Assembly: GCA_947442905.1 (NCBI GenBank)
Contig: CANEWV010000006.1
Location: 1 to 16,634 of the forward strand
Reading direction: 5' to 3'
DNA length: 16,634 nt
DNA from: Chitinophagaceae bacterium
GTDB taxonomy: Bacteria; Bacteroidota; Bacteroidia; Chitinophagales; Chitinophagaceae
Of this stretch, positions 8,004 through 15,044 are shown one piece after another (position 1 is the first letter of the stretch; the number at the start of each line of letters is the position of its first letter). A model generated the notes under the pieces. That model was not told where the DNA came from. It saw nothing but the letters and a program-made list of their open reading frames with translations, and searched no databases. The translations under genes and the position numbers were made by a program.

Positions 8004-8034
8004 CAAAGGTATGGAATCTTAATTGTTTCACAAT
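8004..8034 (-). promoter_or_regulatory. Promoter of the small exported protein, nearly leaderless
   Basis: Read on the - strand, ATTG (8034-8031) is followed after exactly 19 nt by TACCTTTG (8011-8004). The -7 element is perfect and the -33 element has one mismatch. The expected transcription start is about 8000, only a few bases from the ATG at 7998, so the mRNA would have almost no 5' untranslated region. Confidence 0.65.
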
Positions 8035-8132
8035 TATCAAATCGTTAATTCACCAGATATGTTTATAAATTGTTGTGTAGATTGTTGGAAAACCTTGATT
8101 TTTGGTCTATTTTAGGTTAATTCCTTTCAAAA

Positions 8133-9554
8133 ATGAGCCAAAACAGATACCAAGAAGACCGGGAATCACTCAAAGAACTGCTCCAGCAGTACCGTAATCT
8201 TAAACTTGGCCGCCAGCACCGATTTCTAGAAGAAGACTCATTTTTACGCATAATCGACTATTTCGACGAAAAAGACGATGTAAAAGAGGCGCTAGAAGCC
8301 GTTGAAATTGGATTGTCTCAATTTCCTTTTGCCTCGGCACTCATGATTAAAAAGGCCGATTTATTGATTGTTGATAAACGTTATCTCGAAGCACTTGACA
8401 TTCTTGAAACATCCGAACTCTTCGATAATTCAGATATTGACCTTTATATTTTAAAAACGGATGCCTATTTGGCCCTCGATCAACCAGAAAAAGCTGCCGA
8501 ACTTTTGGAAGCTGCTATGTACAAATTTGAAGGGGATGAAAAAGTGGATTTACTTTTTGAACTAGCGGATGTTTACGACGATTATGAATCTTTTGAAAAA
8601 GTATTTGATTGTTTAGTGCTGATTTTAGAACAAGAGCCAGCCAATGAAGAAGCGTTGTATAAAATTTGTTTTTGGACCGACTATACAGGGCGTAATGAAG
8701 AAAGTATTAAGCTGCATCAAAAAATAATTGATCAACTACCTTATAGTGAACTTGCTTGGTTTAATTTGGCTGCTGCTTATCAAGGTTTAAAACTCTACGA
8801 AAAATCAATTGATGCCTATCAATATGCTGTAGCAATTGACGATAAATTTGACTACGCATACCGAAATATGGGAGATGCGTATTTGCGCCTTCGTAAATAT
8901 AAAGAAGCTGTTGAAGTGCTTGAAAAAGTAGTATCACTCACACGACCTGAAGATGTGATTTATGAGGCTATTGGACATTGTTATCATAAAATGGGGAAAA
9001 TAGCGCAGGCAAGATTTTATTACAAAAAAGCAGTACATCTAAATCCTGATGACAGTAAGTTGTATTATAAAATTGCTACCACATACATGTTAGAAAAGCA
9101 GTGGCAGCCGGCTATTAAACAACTTGAAAATGCAATGCGCATGCACCGTGCCATTACAGAATACAATTTGGCTATGGGAGAATGCAAATTGAACCTTGGC
9201 CAATTTAAAGAAGCGGTGCATTATTTTGGCGTTGTTGTTAAGCATAAGCCTAAAAATGTTTCGGGGTGGGAGGCGTTAATCAATTGCTTACTTGCTGCAG
9301 AATATTTTGATGAAGCCTTTTTGCAAAGTAATAATGCACTTGTCGCTACCGATTATAAGCCTATATTTTTATTTTACCAGAGTGCCATCTTATTTATCAT
9401 TGGCAAATCAAAGGAGGGCTTAATTTTACTTGAGCAGGCCATGGCAGCCAGCCCTAAGCTATTAAAAAAATTCATTGACGTTAGACCCTCTATTCTTCAA
9501 AATTCTCAGGTGGTAGACGTTATTGCAAGGTTTAAGCGTCGAAGGAAGATATAG
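8133..9554 (+). CDS. Cytoplasmic tetratricopeptide-repeat protein
   Basis: The 473-residue protein is built almost entirely of TPR-like helical hairpins of about 34 residues, roughly ten or eleven from residue 40 to 455. Well-formed units include LAWFNLAAAYQGLKLYEKSIDAYQYAVAID-type and YAYRNMGDAYLRLRKYKEAVEVLEKVV-type repeats, with the usual Gly/Ala, Tyr and terminal Pro positions. There is no signal peptide or TM helix, and the N terminus (MSQNRYQEDRESLKELLQQY) is charged, so it is probably a cytoplasmic scaffold or adaptor. The C terminus is basic (RFKRRRKI). The ATG at 8133 is the first in frame. No catalytic domain is seen and the partner is unknown. It lies upstream of the ComA-like gene with a 78-nt gap that contains a -7-like element. 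Confidence 0.88.
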   Translation: MSQNRYQEDRESLKELLQQYRNLKLGRQHRFLEEDSFLRIIDYFDEKDDVKEALEAVEIGLSQFPFASALMIKKADLLIVDKRYLEALDILETSELFDNSDIDLYILKTDAYLALDQPEKAAELLEAAMYKFEGDEKVDLLFELADVYDDYESFEKVFDCLVLILEQEPANEEALYKICFWTDYTGRNEESIKLHQKIIDQLPYSELAWFNLAAAYQGLKLYEKSIDAYQYAVAIDDKFDYAYRNMGDAYLRLRKYKEAVEVLEKVVSLTRPEDVIYEAIGHCYHKMGKIAQARFYYKKAVHLNPDDSKLYYKIATTYMLEKQWQPAIKQLENAMRMHRAITEYNLAMGECKLNLGQFKEAVHYFGVVVKHKPKNVSGWEALINCLLAAEYFDEAFLQSNNALVATDYKPIFLFYQSAILFIIGKSKEGLILLEQAMAASPKLLKKFIDVRPSILQNSQVVDVIARFKRRRKI

Positions 9555-9602
9555 TATGCATGTGGTCCCTAGAATCAGCTTAAAAAAGTCATTTGTTTAA
9601 CT

Positions 9603-9610
9603 TATTTTTG
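9603..9610 (+). promoter_or_regulatory. -7-like element upstream of the ComA-family gene
   Basis: TATTTTTG fits TAnnTTTG and ends 22 nt before the ATG at 9633. The bases 18-20 nt further upstream (around 9579-9585, CTTAAAA) do not match TTTG, so only the -7 half is supported. The surrounding AT richness makes a chance match possible. Confidence 0.35.
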
Positions 9611-9632
9611 CATTTCAGTAAAAATCGGAACT

Positions 9633-10394
9633 ATGAATTTTAACTTATCACAAATTCCAGAACGTACCACACAGCCAAGAACTTCAGGATTAACCATGAT
9701 CATGGACAAGGGGTTAAGCATAAACGAAGTACATAATTTCATGAGCGTTGGTGCCCCGCATTCTGATGTGATTAAGTTAGGATTTGGAACTTCTTTTGTT
9801 ACTCCAAATCTCAAGCAAAAAATAGAAGCCTATCAGTCTTATAATATTCCGCTTTATTTTGGAGGCACTTTATTTGAGGCATTTTTAGTACGAGGGCAAT
9901 TTGATGATTACGTTAGTATATGTAAAGATTATGGGATTACATACATGGAAGTTAGTGATGGATCGATTAGTATTCCGCACACCGAAAAATGCGGATACAT
10001 CGAAAAATTAGCAAAACACTTTACCATTTTAAGTGAAGTAGGCAGCAAAGATGCTGCGCATATTATTCCACCCTACAAATGGATCGAACTCATGCGTGCT
10101 GAGTTAGAGGCTGGTGCAACCTATGTTATTGCGGAGGCGCGCGAAGCGGGCAATGTGGGTATTTATAGAGGCAGTGGAGAAGTACGTGAAGGACTCGTTC
10201 AAGAAATTTTAACGCAAATTCCTGCCGAAAAAATAATTTGGGAAGCGCCGCAAAAAGCACAGCAACTCTACTTCTTAGAACTCATTGGTTGCAATGTAAA
10301 CCTAGGTAATATTCCGCCTCATGAGATTATTGCACTTGAAGCTATGCGCGTTGGATTAAGAGGTGATACCTTTGAATTATACTTAAATAAGTAA
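9633..10394 (+). CDS. Phosphosulfolactate synthase (ComA) family protein
   Basis: ComA enzymes add sulfite to phosphoenolpyruvate to make (R)-2-phospho-3-sulfolactate, known from coenzyme M synthesis in methanogens and with homologues in some bacteria. The 253 residues match the family length (about 250), and the conserved blocks appear in order: GLTMIMDKGLS (19-29), KLGFGTSF (48-55), FGGTLFEAF (76-84), EVSDGSISI (106-114), SEVGSKD (134-140), YVIAEAREAG (164-173), WEAPQKAQQ (203-211), CNVNLGNI (220-227) and VGLRGDTF (240-247). Family membership is very likely. The physiological product in this organism is unknown; a role in sulfonate or sulfolactate metabolism is inference. aroE follows after 6 nt, so the two are almost certainly cotranscribed. 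No comB, comC or sulfonate exporter gene is nearby. Confidence 0.9.
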   Translation: MNFNLSQIPERTTQPRTSGLTMIMDKGLSINEVHNFMSVGAPHSDVIKLGFGTSFVTPNLKQKIEAYQSYNIPLYFGGTLFEAFLVRGQFDDYVSICKDYGITYMEVSDGSISIPHTEKCGYIEKLAKHFTILSEVGSKDAAHIIPPYKWIELMRAELEAGATYVIAEAREAGNVGIYRGSGEVREGLVQEILTQIPAEKIIWEAPQKAQQLYFLELIGCNVNLGNIPPHEIIALEAMRVGLRGDTFELYLNK

Positions 10395-10400
10395 TTATTT

Positions 10401-11132
10401 ATGAAACGTTATGGACTCATTGGTTATCCCTTAACGCATTCATTGTCCGAGCAATATTTTACCCAAAAATTTATTGAAGAAGGAATTGAGGATTGTGTTT
10501 ATGAAAGATTTTCAATGCCTTCTATTGCTGATTTACACGAAATTTTAAATTCGCACCAAGATTTGCGTGGGTTTAATATTACCATACCCTATAAAAAAGA
10601 GGTGCTTGCTTTTTTAACAGAGCGTTCTAAAGCTGTTGAAGAAGTAGGTGCATGTAATTGTGTTAAAATAGAATCAGGTAAACTTATCGGCTATAACACA
10701 GATGTTATTGGTTTTGAAAATTCTTTAATACCTTTTTTAAAACCAAGCCACAATAGAGCATTGGTTTTAGGAACAGGTGGTGCGGCGCTGGCCATTGTAT
10801 ATGTACTGCAAAAACTTGGGATTGAATTTAGTTATGTATCCCGAACTGCAACGATTGGGCAGTTTAGCTATAATGATTTAGATGCGTCTGTTATGGCGTC
10901 ACATACCCTTATCATTAATACCACACCACTTGGCATGTTTCCAAATATTGAAGATTGTCCGGCTATCCCTTATGATTTACTGACACCTGAACATCATTTG
11001 TTCGATTTGACCTATAACCCTGCAGCGTCAACATTTTTGACGAAAGGCAAGCAAATGGGTGCCACCATTCAAAATGGGCAACAAATGTTTGTTGAACAGG
11101 CTGAACAGTCTTGGCGTATTTGGAACAGTTGA
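10401..11132 (+). CDS. aroE: Shikimate dehydrogenase
   Basis: AroE reduces 3-dehydroshikimate to shikimate with NADPH in the aromatic amino acid (chorismate) pathway. In the 243-residue product, the substrate site shows THSLS (12-16), NITIPYKK (59-66) with catalytic Lys65, and NTD (99-101) with Asp101, positions close to those of the E. coli enzyme. The nucleotide loop is GTGGAA (124-129), and the NADP-contacting NRT of many AroE proteins reads SRT at 147-149. Near the C terminus is NGQQMFVEQAEQSW. It is somewhat shorter than E. coli AroE (about 272) but complete. The start lies 6 nt after the ComA-like gene, so they form an operon. Its stop is 2 nt from that of the convergent GH3 gene, with no terminator between. 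Confidence 0.95.
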   Translation: MKRYGLIGYPLTHSLSEQYFTQKFIEEGIEDCVYERFSMPSIADLHEILNSHQDLRGFNITIPYKKEVLAFLTERSKAVEEVGACNCVKIESGKLIGYNTDVIGFENSLIPFLKPSHNRALVLGTGGAALAIVYVLQKLGIEFSYVSRTATIGQFSYNDLDASVMASHTLIINTTPLGMFPNIEDCPAIPYDLLTPEHHLFDLTYNPAASTFLTKGKQMGATIQNGQQMFVEQAEQSWRIWNS

Positions 11133-11134
11133 TA

Positions 11135-13837
11135 TTATTGAAGCGTCACTGCTTTTTTAAGCCTAATATCTCTAGATGAGCTGCCTATCATGATAGTGAA
11201 ATCTCCTGGCTCAATAACGGTTTCCATTTTTTCATTGAGCATTTCAAAGTCTTCGGCAAGAAGTGTTAACGTAATTGTTTTAGATGCGCCTGGTTGTAAA
11301 TGAATTCTTTCAAATCCTTTTAATGCTTGAACAGGTCTTGCCACCGACGCTATTTGATCTCTAAGGTATAATTGAGCTACTTCGTCACCAGCACGTTTGC
11401 CTGTATTTGTTACAACAAAGGAAACATTAATTTTATCTCCCTTTTTTGCGATCGGGTTTTCAATTGTCAAATTGCTGTATTCAAATGTGGTATAGCTAAG
11501 CCCATATCCAAAAGGAAATAAGGGAAGACCAGTAAGATTTTCATAATCATCGCCACGACCTGTTGGTTTGTGGTTGTAAACCAGTGGGAGTTGGGCCTCA
11601 CTTACTGGGAATGTAATAGGGAGCTTTGCGCCCGGGTTGTATTTGCCTGAAAGTACTGCTGTTACTGCATATCCGCCTTCTTCACCAGGGTACCAAACAT
11701 CTACAATACTGCTTACTTTGTCTATCCAGTTACCCATGGTAACAGCACTTCCACCTACAATAACAACAACAGTTGGTGTTCCTGTAGCTGCTACTTTTTG
11801 AATAAGTTGTTCTTGTTCGCCTGGTAATTGTAAGGAGGCTCTATCTCTAAATTCGCCTTCTTCTAGTCCTACAACTACAACTGCCACTTTTGATTTTTTT
11901 GCTGCAGCAACGGCTTCATTAATTTTTTCTTCTGTTGTATTTGCAATATCAATATTCCAAATCAATTTGATTGTTGCATTTCCGTTTGGCTCTTTAAACT
12001 CAACTCGAATTGGATAACTATTTCCTGCTGTAAAATTATAATCAACTAGGTTGGTATGAAAGCTTTGCTTGTCCCAATTGTTAATGATGAGTTGATTGTT
12101 GATGTATAATTTATAGCCATCGTTACCTTCAATTCCAATTTTGTAGTTTCCCGTTTGAGGTGCTTTGATATTACCTGTCCATCTTGCACAAAAAAATTCT
12201 GGCGTTATTGATGGGTCAGGTGTAGAAATAGTCCAATGAAAATTAATGTTTTTGTCAATTCGTTTTAGTGTAGGATTGTTCCCAAATTCAATGCCATTAA
12301 AATATTCTGCAGCAAGTCCTTCAATATTTTGATTGTTTTGTGTAGTCCATAAATATTTACTAGGTATAATGTTCCAGTTTTTATTGCTCCTGCCAGGGCC
12401 AGCTGCGGTAATAATTTTTTTGGCGCCATATTTTAAAAGCATACCATCTAAGATGCTTACTTTTTTAGTACCGGGTCCACTATATCCGCCAAGTCTTGCT
12501 TCTGTTGCATCGGTGCCAATGAGGGCGATGCTTTCCACCGCATCTGAAATTGGCAATAATCCATTTTTGTTTTGTAATAAAACAATGGACTCTAGTGCTG
12601 CTTGGTATGCGATTTTTTTATGTGCTGTTTCAAAATTTGCTGTTTCTGTAGCTTTGATATCCAGGTAGGGTGTTTCAAATAAACCTAGTTCAAATTTTGC
12701 CCTTAAAACGCGAATAACGGCGTCGTCTAATCGCGCCTGATTTACTTCGCCGTTTAAGAATGGTGGAATAAATAGTTTATAATGTTCTTGTGCTGTTTGG
12801 AATAAAACATCAAGTCCATTGTTGACGGCGTTTCTTCCTGCATCTGGGTAATCTTTTGCTGTGTAATGTAAAACATTGGCGCCGCCTACGGCGCCAGCAT
12901 CGGATATTACAAATCCATTAAAACCCCACTGCTTTTTGAGTAGATCATTTAATAAATAATTGTTAGCAGTTGCAGGACTTCCATTTACTGAGTTGTAAGA
13001 TGTCATGATGGATCTAGCACCTGCTTTTTGTACCGCATCTTTAAAAGGAGGATAATGAATTTCAGATAAATACCTTTCGTTCATATCAATAGGGTAGCTG
13101 TCTCTACCACCATCACCAACATTGGCAACAAAATGTTTTGGGGTAGCAATAATATTTTCGTCTTCTAAAGTTTTCATATATGCAACACCCATTTTGCTGC
13201 TTAAAAAAGGGTCTTCTCCGTAGGTTTCTTCGGTGCGTCCCCATCTAACGTCCGTAGCAATATTAATAACCGGCGATAGTATTTGTCGGATGCCTCTGAT
13301 TTTTGATTCTTTTGCAATCGCGCCAGCTACTGCTTCCATGGTGCTCGGATTAAATGTAGCAGCTAGCCCAATGCTTTGCGGGAATATCGTAGAGCCCTCT
13401 CTTACCAGCCCGTGTAGGGCCTCGTCAAAGGGTAGCATGGGAATGCCAAGTCTGGTGCTGTCCATGAAAAATGCTTGTATTGCATTCACTTTTTTGGCCA
13501 GGCTTACAGCAGTTTCTGATGCATTGTATTGAAGCATTTGTTGTGCACCTTCTGCGCCTGCAGATGCGGCACTTACCTGAAATCCAAATAGGCCATCTTT
13601 GTATTTATAACCTTCTCCAGGTTTGATATCGCCAGGGATCATAAATAGTTGCCAAAACTTTTCGGTGGGGGTCATTCTGCCCAGAAGGTCCTTCACTCTT
13701 TCATTGATAGGCGCTCTGCTGTTTTTATACAGAGGAATTGTTTGTGCAACAATAGTTGATGTAGCAATGAATTGTATTAAAATCACCCATGCGATTATCG
13801 TAAAAATTTTTCGGGAAGCTATGGTTTCTGTGTTCAT
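11135..13837 (-). CDS. Secreted GH3 family beta-glycosidase with PA14 domain
   Basis: This is a 900-residue exo-acting beta-glycosidase of the glucosidase/xylosidase type. Domains in order: signal peptide (1 to about 32, ending STIVAQ), the GH3 N-terminal barrel (about 42-390), the first part of the GH3 C-terminal domain (about 410-480), a PA14 insert (about 505-630), the rest of that domain (about 645-760), and a fibronectin-III-like end (about 790-895). The barrel contains RWGRTEETYGEDP (198-210), Lys234-His235, MTSYN (278-282) and the nucleophile Asp313 in GFVISDAGAV. The acid/base glutamate should be among Glu659-662, in EEGEFRDRASLQLPG. FGYGLSYTTF (776-785) is typical of the family. Domain limits are estimates, and glucosidase versus xylosidase cannot be settled by eye. 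The start is 2 nt after rdgB. No SusC/SusD pair or T9SS tail is present, so it is probably periplasmic. Confidence 0.94.
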   Translation of the reverse strand: MNTETIASRKIFTIIAWVILIQFIATSTIVAQTIPLYKNSRAPINERVKDLLGRMTPTEKFWQLFMIPGDIKPGEGYKYKDGLFGFQVSAASAGAEGAQQMLQYNASETAVSLAKKVNAIQAFFMDSTRLGIPMLPFDEALHGLVREGSTIFPQSIGLAATFNPSTMEAVAGAIAKESKIRGIRQILSPVINIATDVRWGRTEETYGEDPFLSSKMGVAYMKTLEDENIIATPKHFVANVGDGGRDSYPIDMNERYLSEIHYPPFKDAVQKAGARSIMTSYNSVNGSPATANNYLLNDLLKKQWGFNGFVISDAGAVGGANVLHYTAKDYPDAGRNAVNNGLDVLFQTAQEHYKLFIPPFLNGEVNQARLDDAVIRVLRAKFELGLFETPYLDIKATETANFETAHKKIAYQAALESIVLLQNKNGLLPISDAVESIALIGTDATEARLGGYSGPGTKKVSILDGMLLKYGAKKIITAAGPGRSNKNWNIIPSKYLWTTQNNQNIEGLAAEYFNGIEFGNNPTLKRIDKNINFHWTISTPDPSITPEFFCARWTGNIKAPQTGNYKIGIEGNDGYKLYINNQLIINNWDKQSFHTNLVDYNFTAGNSYPIRVEFKEPNGNATIKLIWNIDIANTTEEKINEAVAAAKKSKVAVVVVGLEEGEFRDRASLQLPGEQEQLIQKVAATGTPTVVVIVGGSAVTMGNWIDKVSSIVDVWYPGEEGGYAVTAVLSGKYNPGAKLPITFPVSEAQLPLVYNHKPTGRGDDYENLTGLPLFPFGYGLSYTTFEYSNLTIENPIAKKGDKINVSFVVTNTGKRAGDEVAQLYLRDQIASVARPVQALKGFERIHLQPGASKTITLTLLAEDFEMLNEKMETVIEPGDFTIMIGSSSRDIRLKKAVTLQ

Positions 13838-13839
13838 AT

Positions 13840-14421
13840 CTAGGCTTGGTATTCGTTTAAGAAATCGATGAGTTGTTGTACTGCTTTTTTTCTGTGGCTA
13901 AATTTATTTTTTTCTGCAATATCCATGTTTGCAAATGTTGTATTACTGCCTTCTGGAATAAAAACGGGATCATAGCCAAATCCATTTGTTCCGTCCATTT
14001 CATTTGTTATATGGCCTTTGCAAATACCTTGAAACTGGTATTCTTTTCCTGCAATAATCAGTGAAACGACTGTTCTAAATTGAGCAGCTCTTGTTGGTTT
14101 ATCTTTTAGTTCTTGTAATAGTTTATCAATATTGTCTTGCATATTCCTTCCTTCACCAGCATACCTCGCCGACTTTACACCGGGTGCGCCGCCAAGTGCA
14201 TCAACTTCCAGTCCTGTATCTTCGCTAAATACAGCTTCGTTTGTGATTGTATAAATGGTAGAAGATTTTTCGGTTGCATTGGCTTCTAAAGTGTCGTGTG
14301 GTTCTGGAATATCAATGTCAATGCCAGCCTCTTGCAAAGTTAAAATTTGAAAATTTTTATGGCTGAGGTGTTTGATTTCCTCTACCTTATTTTTATTATT
14401 GGTTGCAAAAATAATTTTCAT
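13840..14421 (-). CDS. rdgB: RdgB/HAM1 family non-canonical purine NTP pyrophosphatase
   Basis: This enzyme hydrolyses dITP, XTP and other deaminated purine triphosphates to monophosphates, keeping them out of DNA and RNA. The 193 residues match the family length. The N-terminal nucleotide motif is FATNNKNKVEEI (5-16). The catalytic loop SEDTGLEVDALGGAPG (66-81) holds Asp68, and the remaining signatures are SARYAGE (84-90), GFGYDPVF (147-154) and FSHRKKA (174-180). All expected residues are visible. The ATG at 14421 gives the canonical MKIIFATNN start. It is the middle gene of a tight - strand cluster, 3 nt after the upstream unknown gene and 2 nt before the GH3 gene, which indicates one transcript. 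Confidence 0.95.
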   Translation of the reverse strand: MKIIFATNNKNKVEEIKHLSHKNFQILTLQEAGIDIDIPEPHDTLEANATEKSSTIYTITNEAVFSEDTGLEVDALGGAPGVKSARYAGEGRNMQDNIDKLLQELKDKPTRAAQFRTVVSLIIAGKEYQFQGICKGHITNEMDGTNGFGYDPVFIPEGSNTTFANMDIAEKNKFSHRKKAVQQLIDFLNEYQA

Positions 14422-14424
14422 GTA

Positions 14425-14976
14425 CTACTGGATGTTAAATGTTTTTTTTAGTGCATTCCAAAGTTTTCCTTTTTCTAATTTTGCCGTATCCGTTTTTTCG
14501 AGCATTGACTGTAATGGTGCAGAAAAAAGAAGCGTGCAGTTGTCATATTGTTGCACCTGATATTGAGGAACTTCAAAAGGTAGCGCTATAGCTGCCGCAT
14601 TGATATCAAATAAAATAATAGTAGACGGTTTTAATGCTGTTTTTATCTGCGTGTATTGTACCGGTTGATGTACAGTATTAACAATGGCCACATCGCCCAT
14701 GTTTAGTTTGCAAGCAGCAAGTATGGCTGTTAAAAATTGCAAAGATTCATCTGCCACGTGAACAGCTGTGGTGTCTTGTAGTAAAATGGTTACCTTTTTT
14801 TGGTTGTCGCCAAGATAGTTGATGGGCTTTTGTATTTGCTGGGGTGCAGTTGCAACAGCCTCATTCTTTGTAGGTTTATCCTCGTTACTTTTCTTTTGGG
14901 TATCAATTAAAACAAGCTCATTTTTGTATAAAGAGGCAATAACAAAGGGTGGAAGCAAATTATTTTCAGAATTCAT
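14425..14976 (-). CDS. Unrecognised alpha/beta protein, possibly HolD (Pol III psi)-like
   Basis: I do not recognise this 183-residue protein with certainty. Residues 25-55 form a low-complexity Lys/Glu/Gln/Thr linker. From about 60 on, strand and helix alternate: KVTILLQD, a helix with FLTAILAACKLNMGDVAIVN (81-100), LKPSTIILFD (115-124), then LLFSAPLQSMLEKTD (149-163) and a C-terminal helix KGKLWNALKKTF (169-180). The ending (a Ser-Ala/Pro-Leu turn, a short helix, then LW-x-x-[LI]-x-x-x-F) resembles my recollection of the C terminus of E. coli HolD, the DNA polymerase III psi subunit. This is a weak pattern match. There is no signal peptide or TM helix, so it is cytoplasmic. It is the first gene of the cluster with rdgB and the GH3 gene, 3 nt from rdgB, and is divergent from ilvE. 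Confidence 0.8.
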   Translation of the reverse strand: MNSENNLLPPFVIASLYKNELVLIDTQKKSNEDKPTKNEAVATAPQQIQKPINYLGDNQKKVTILLQDTTAVHVADESLQFLTAILAACKLNMGDVAIVNTVHQPVQYTQIKTALKPSTIILFDINAAAIALPFEVPQYQVQQYDNCTLLFSAPLQSMLEKTDTAKLEKGKLWNALKKTFNIQ

Positions 14977-14997
14977 GGCTATTTTACAATATTAACG

Positions 14998-15028
14998 ATT
15001 GTTAGTTTTCTTTTTTTTTGTTTCTTTG
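14998..15028 (+). promoter_or_regulatory. Probable ilvE promoter
   Basis: ATTG (14998-15001) and TTTCTTTG (15021-15028) are separated by 19 nt, each with one mismatch to the Bacteroidota consensus. The ATG at 15045 lies 16 nt downstream. The spacer contains a 9-base T run. The position also argues against a longer ilvE frame beginning with the TTG at 15018. Confidence 0.5.
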
Positions 15029-15044
15029 CACCAAATATAAAACT

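Noticed and set aside
7999..8040. Upstream ATG (8040) for the small exported protein
   Set aside because: It lies upstream of the promoter -33/-7 elements, and the signal peptide begins properly at MKRSK (7998).
8041..8132. Possible promoter elements for the TPR gene (TATTTTAG at 8108-8115, TTTG at 8101-8104)
   Set aside because: The -7 candidate has a mismatch at a key position and no TTTG lies at the right spacing; nothing convincing in this gap.
12333..12668. Open frame of 111 codons on the + strand
   Set aside because: It is antisense to the well-supported GH3 gene, has no recognisable domain and no promoter.
14987..14994. -7-like TAATATTG on the - strand for the HolD-like gene
   Set aside because: It has one mismatch, no -33 partner at the expected distance and lies in AT-rich sequence, so it is too weak to list.
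15005..15028. T-rich tract that could be a terminator on the + strand
   Set aside because: No stem precedes it, and no + strand gene ends there; it lies in the ilvE promoter spacer.
15018..15044. Upstream TTG start for ilvE
   Set aside because: The extension overlaps the likely promoter -7 element, and the ATG at 15045 begins a normal BCAT N terminus.
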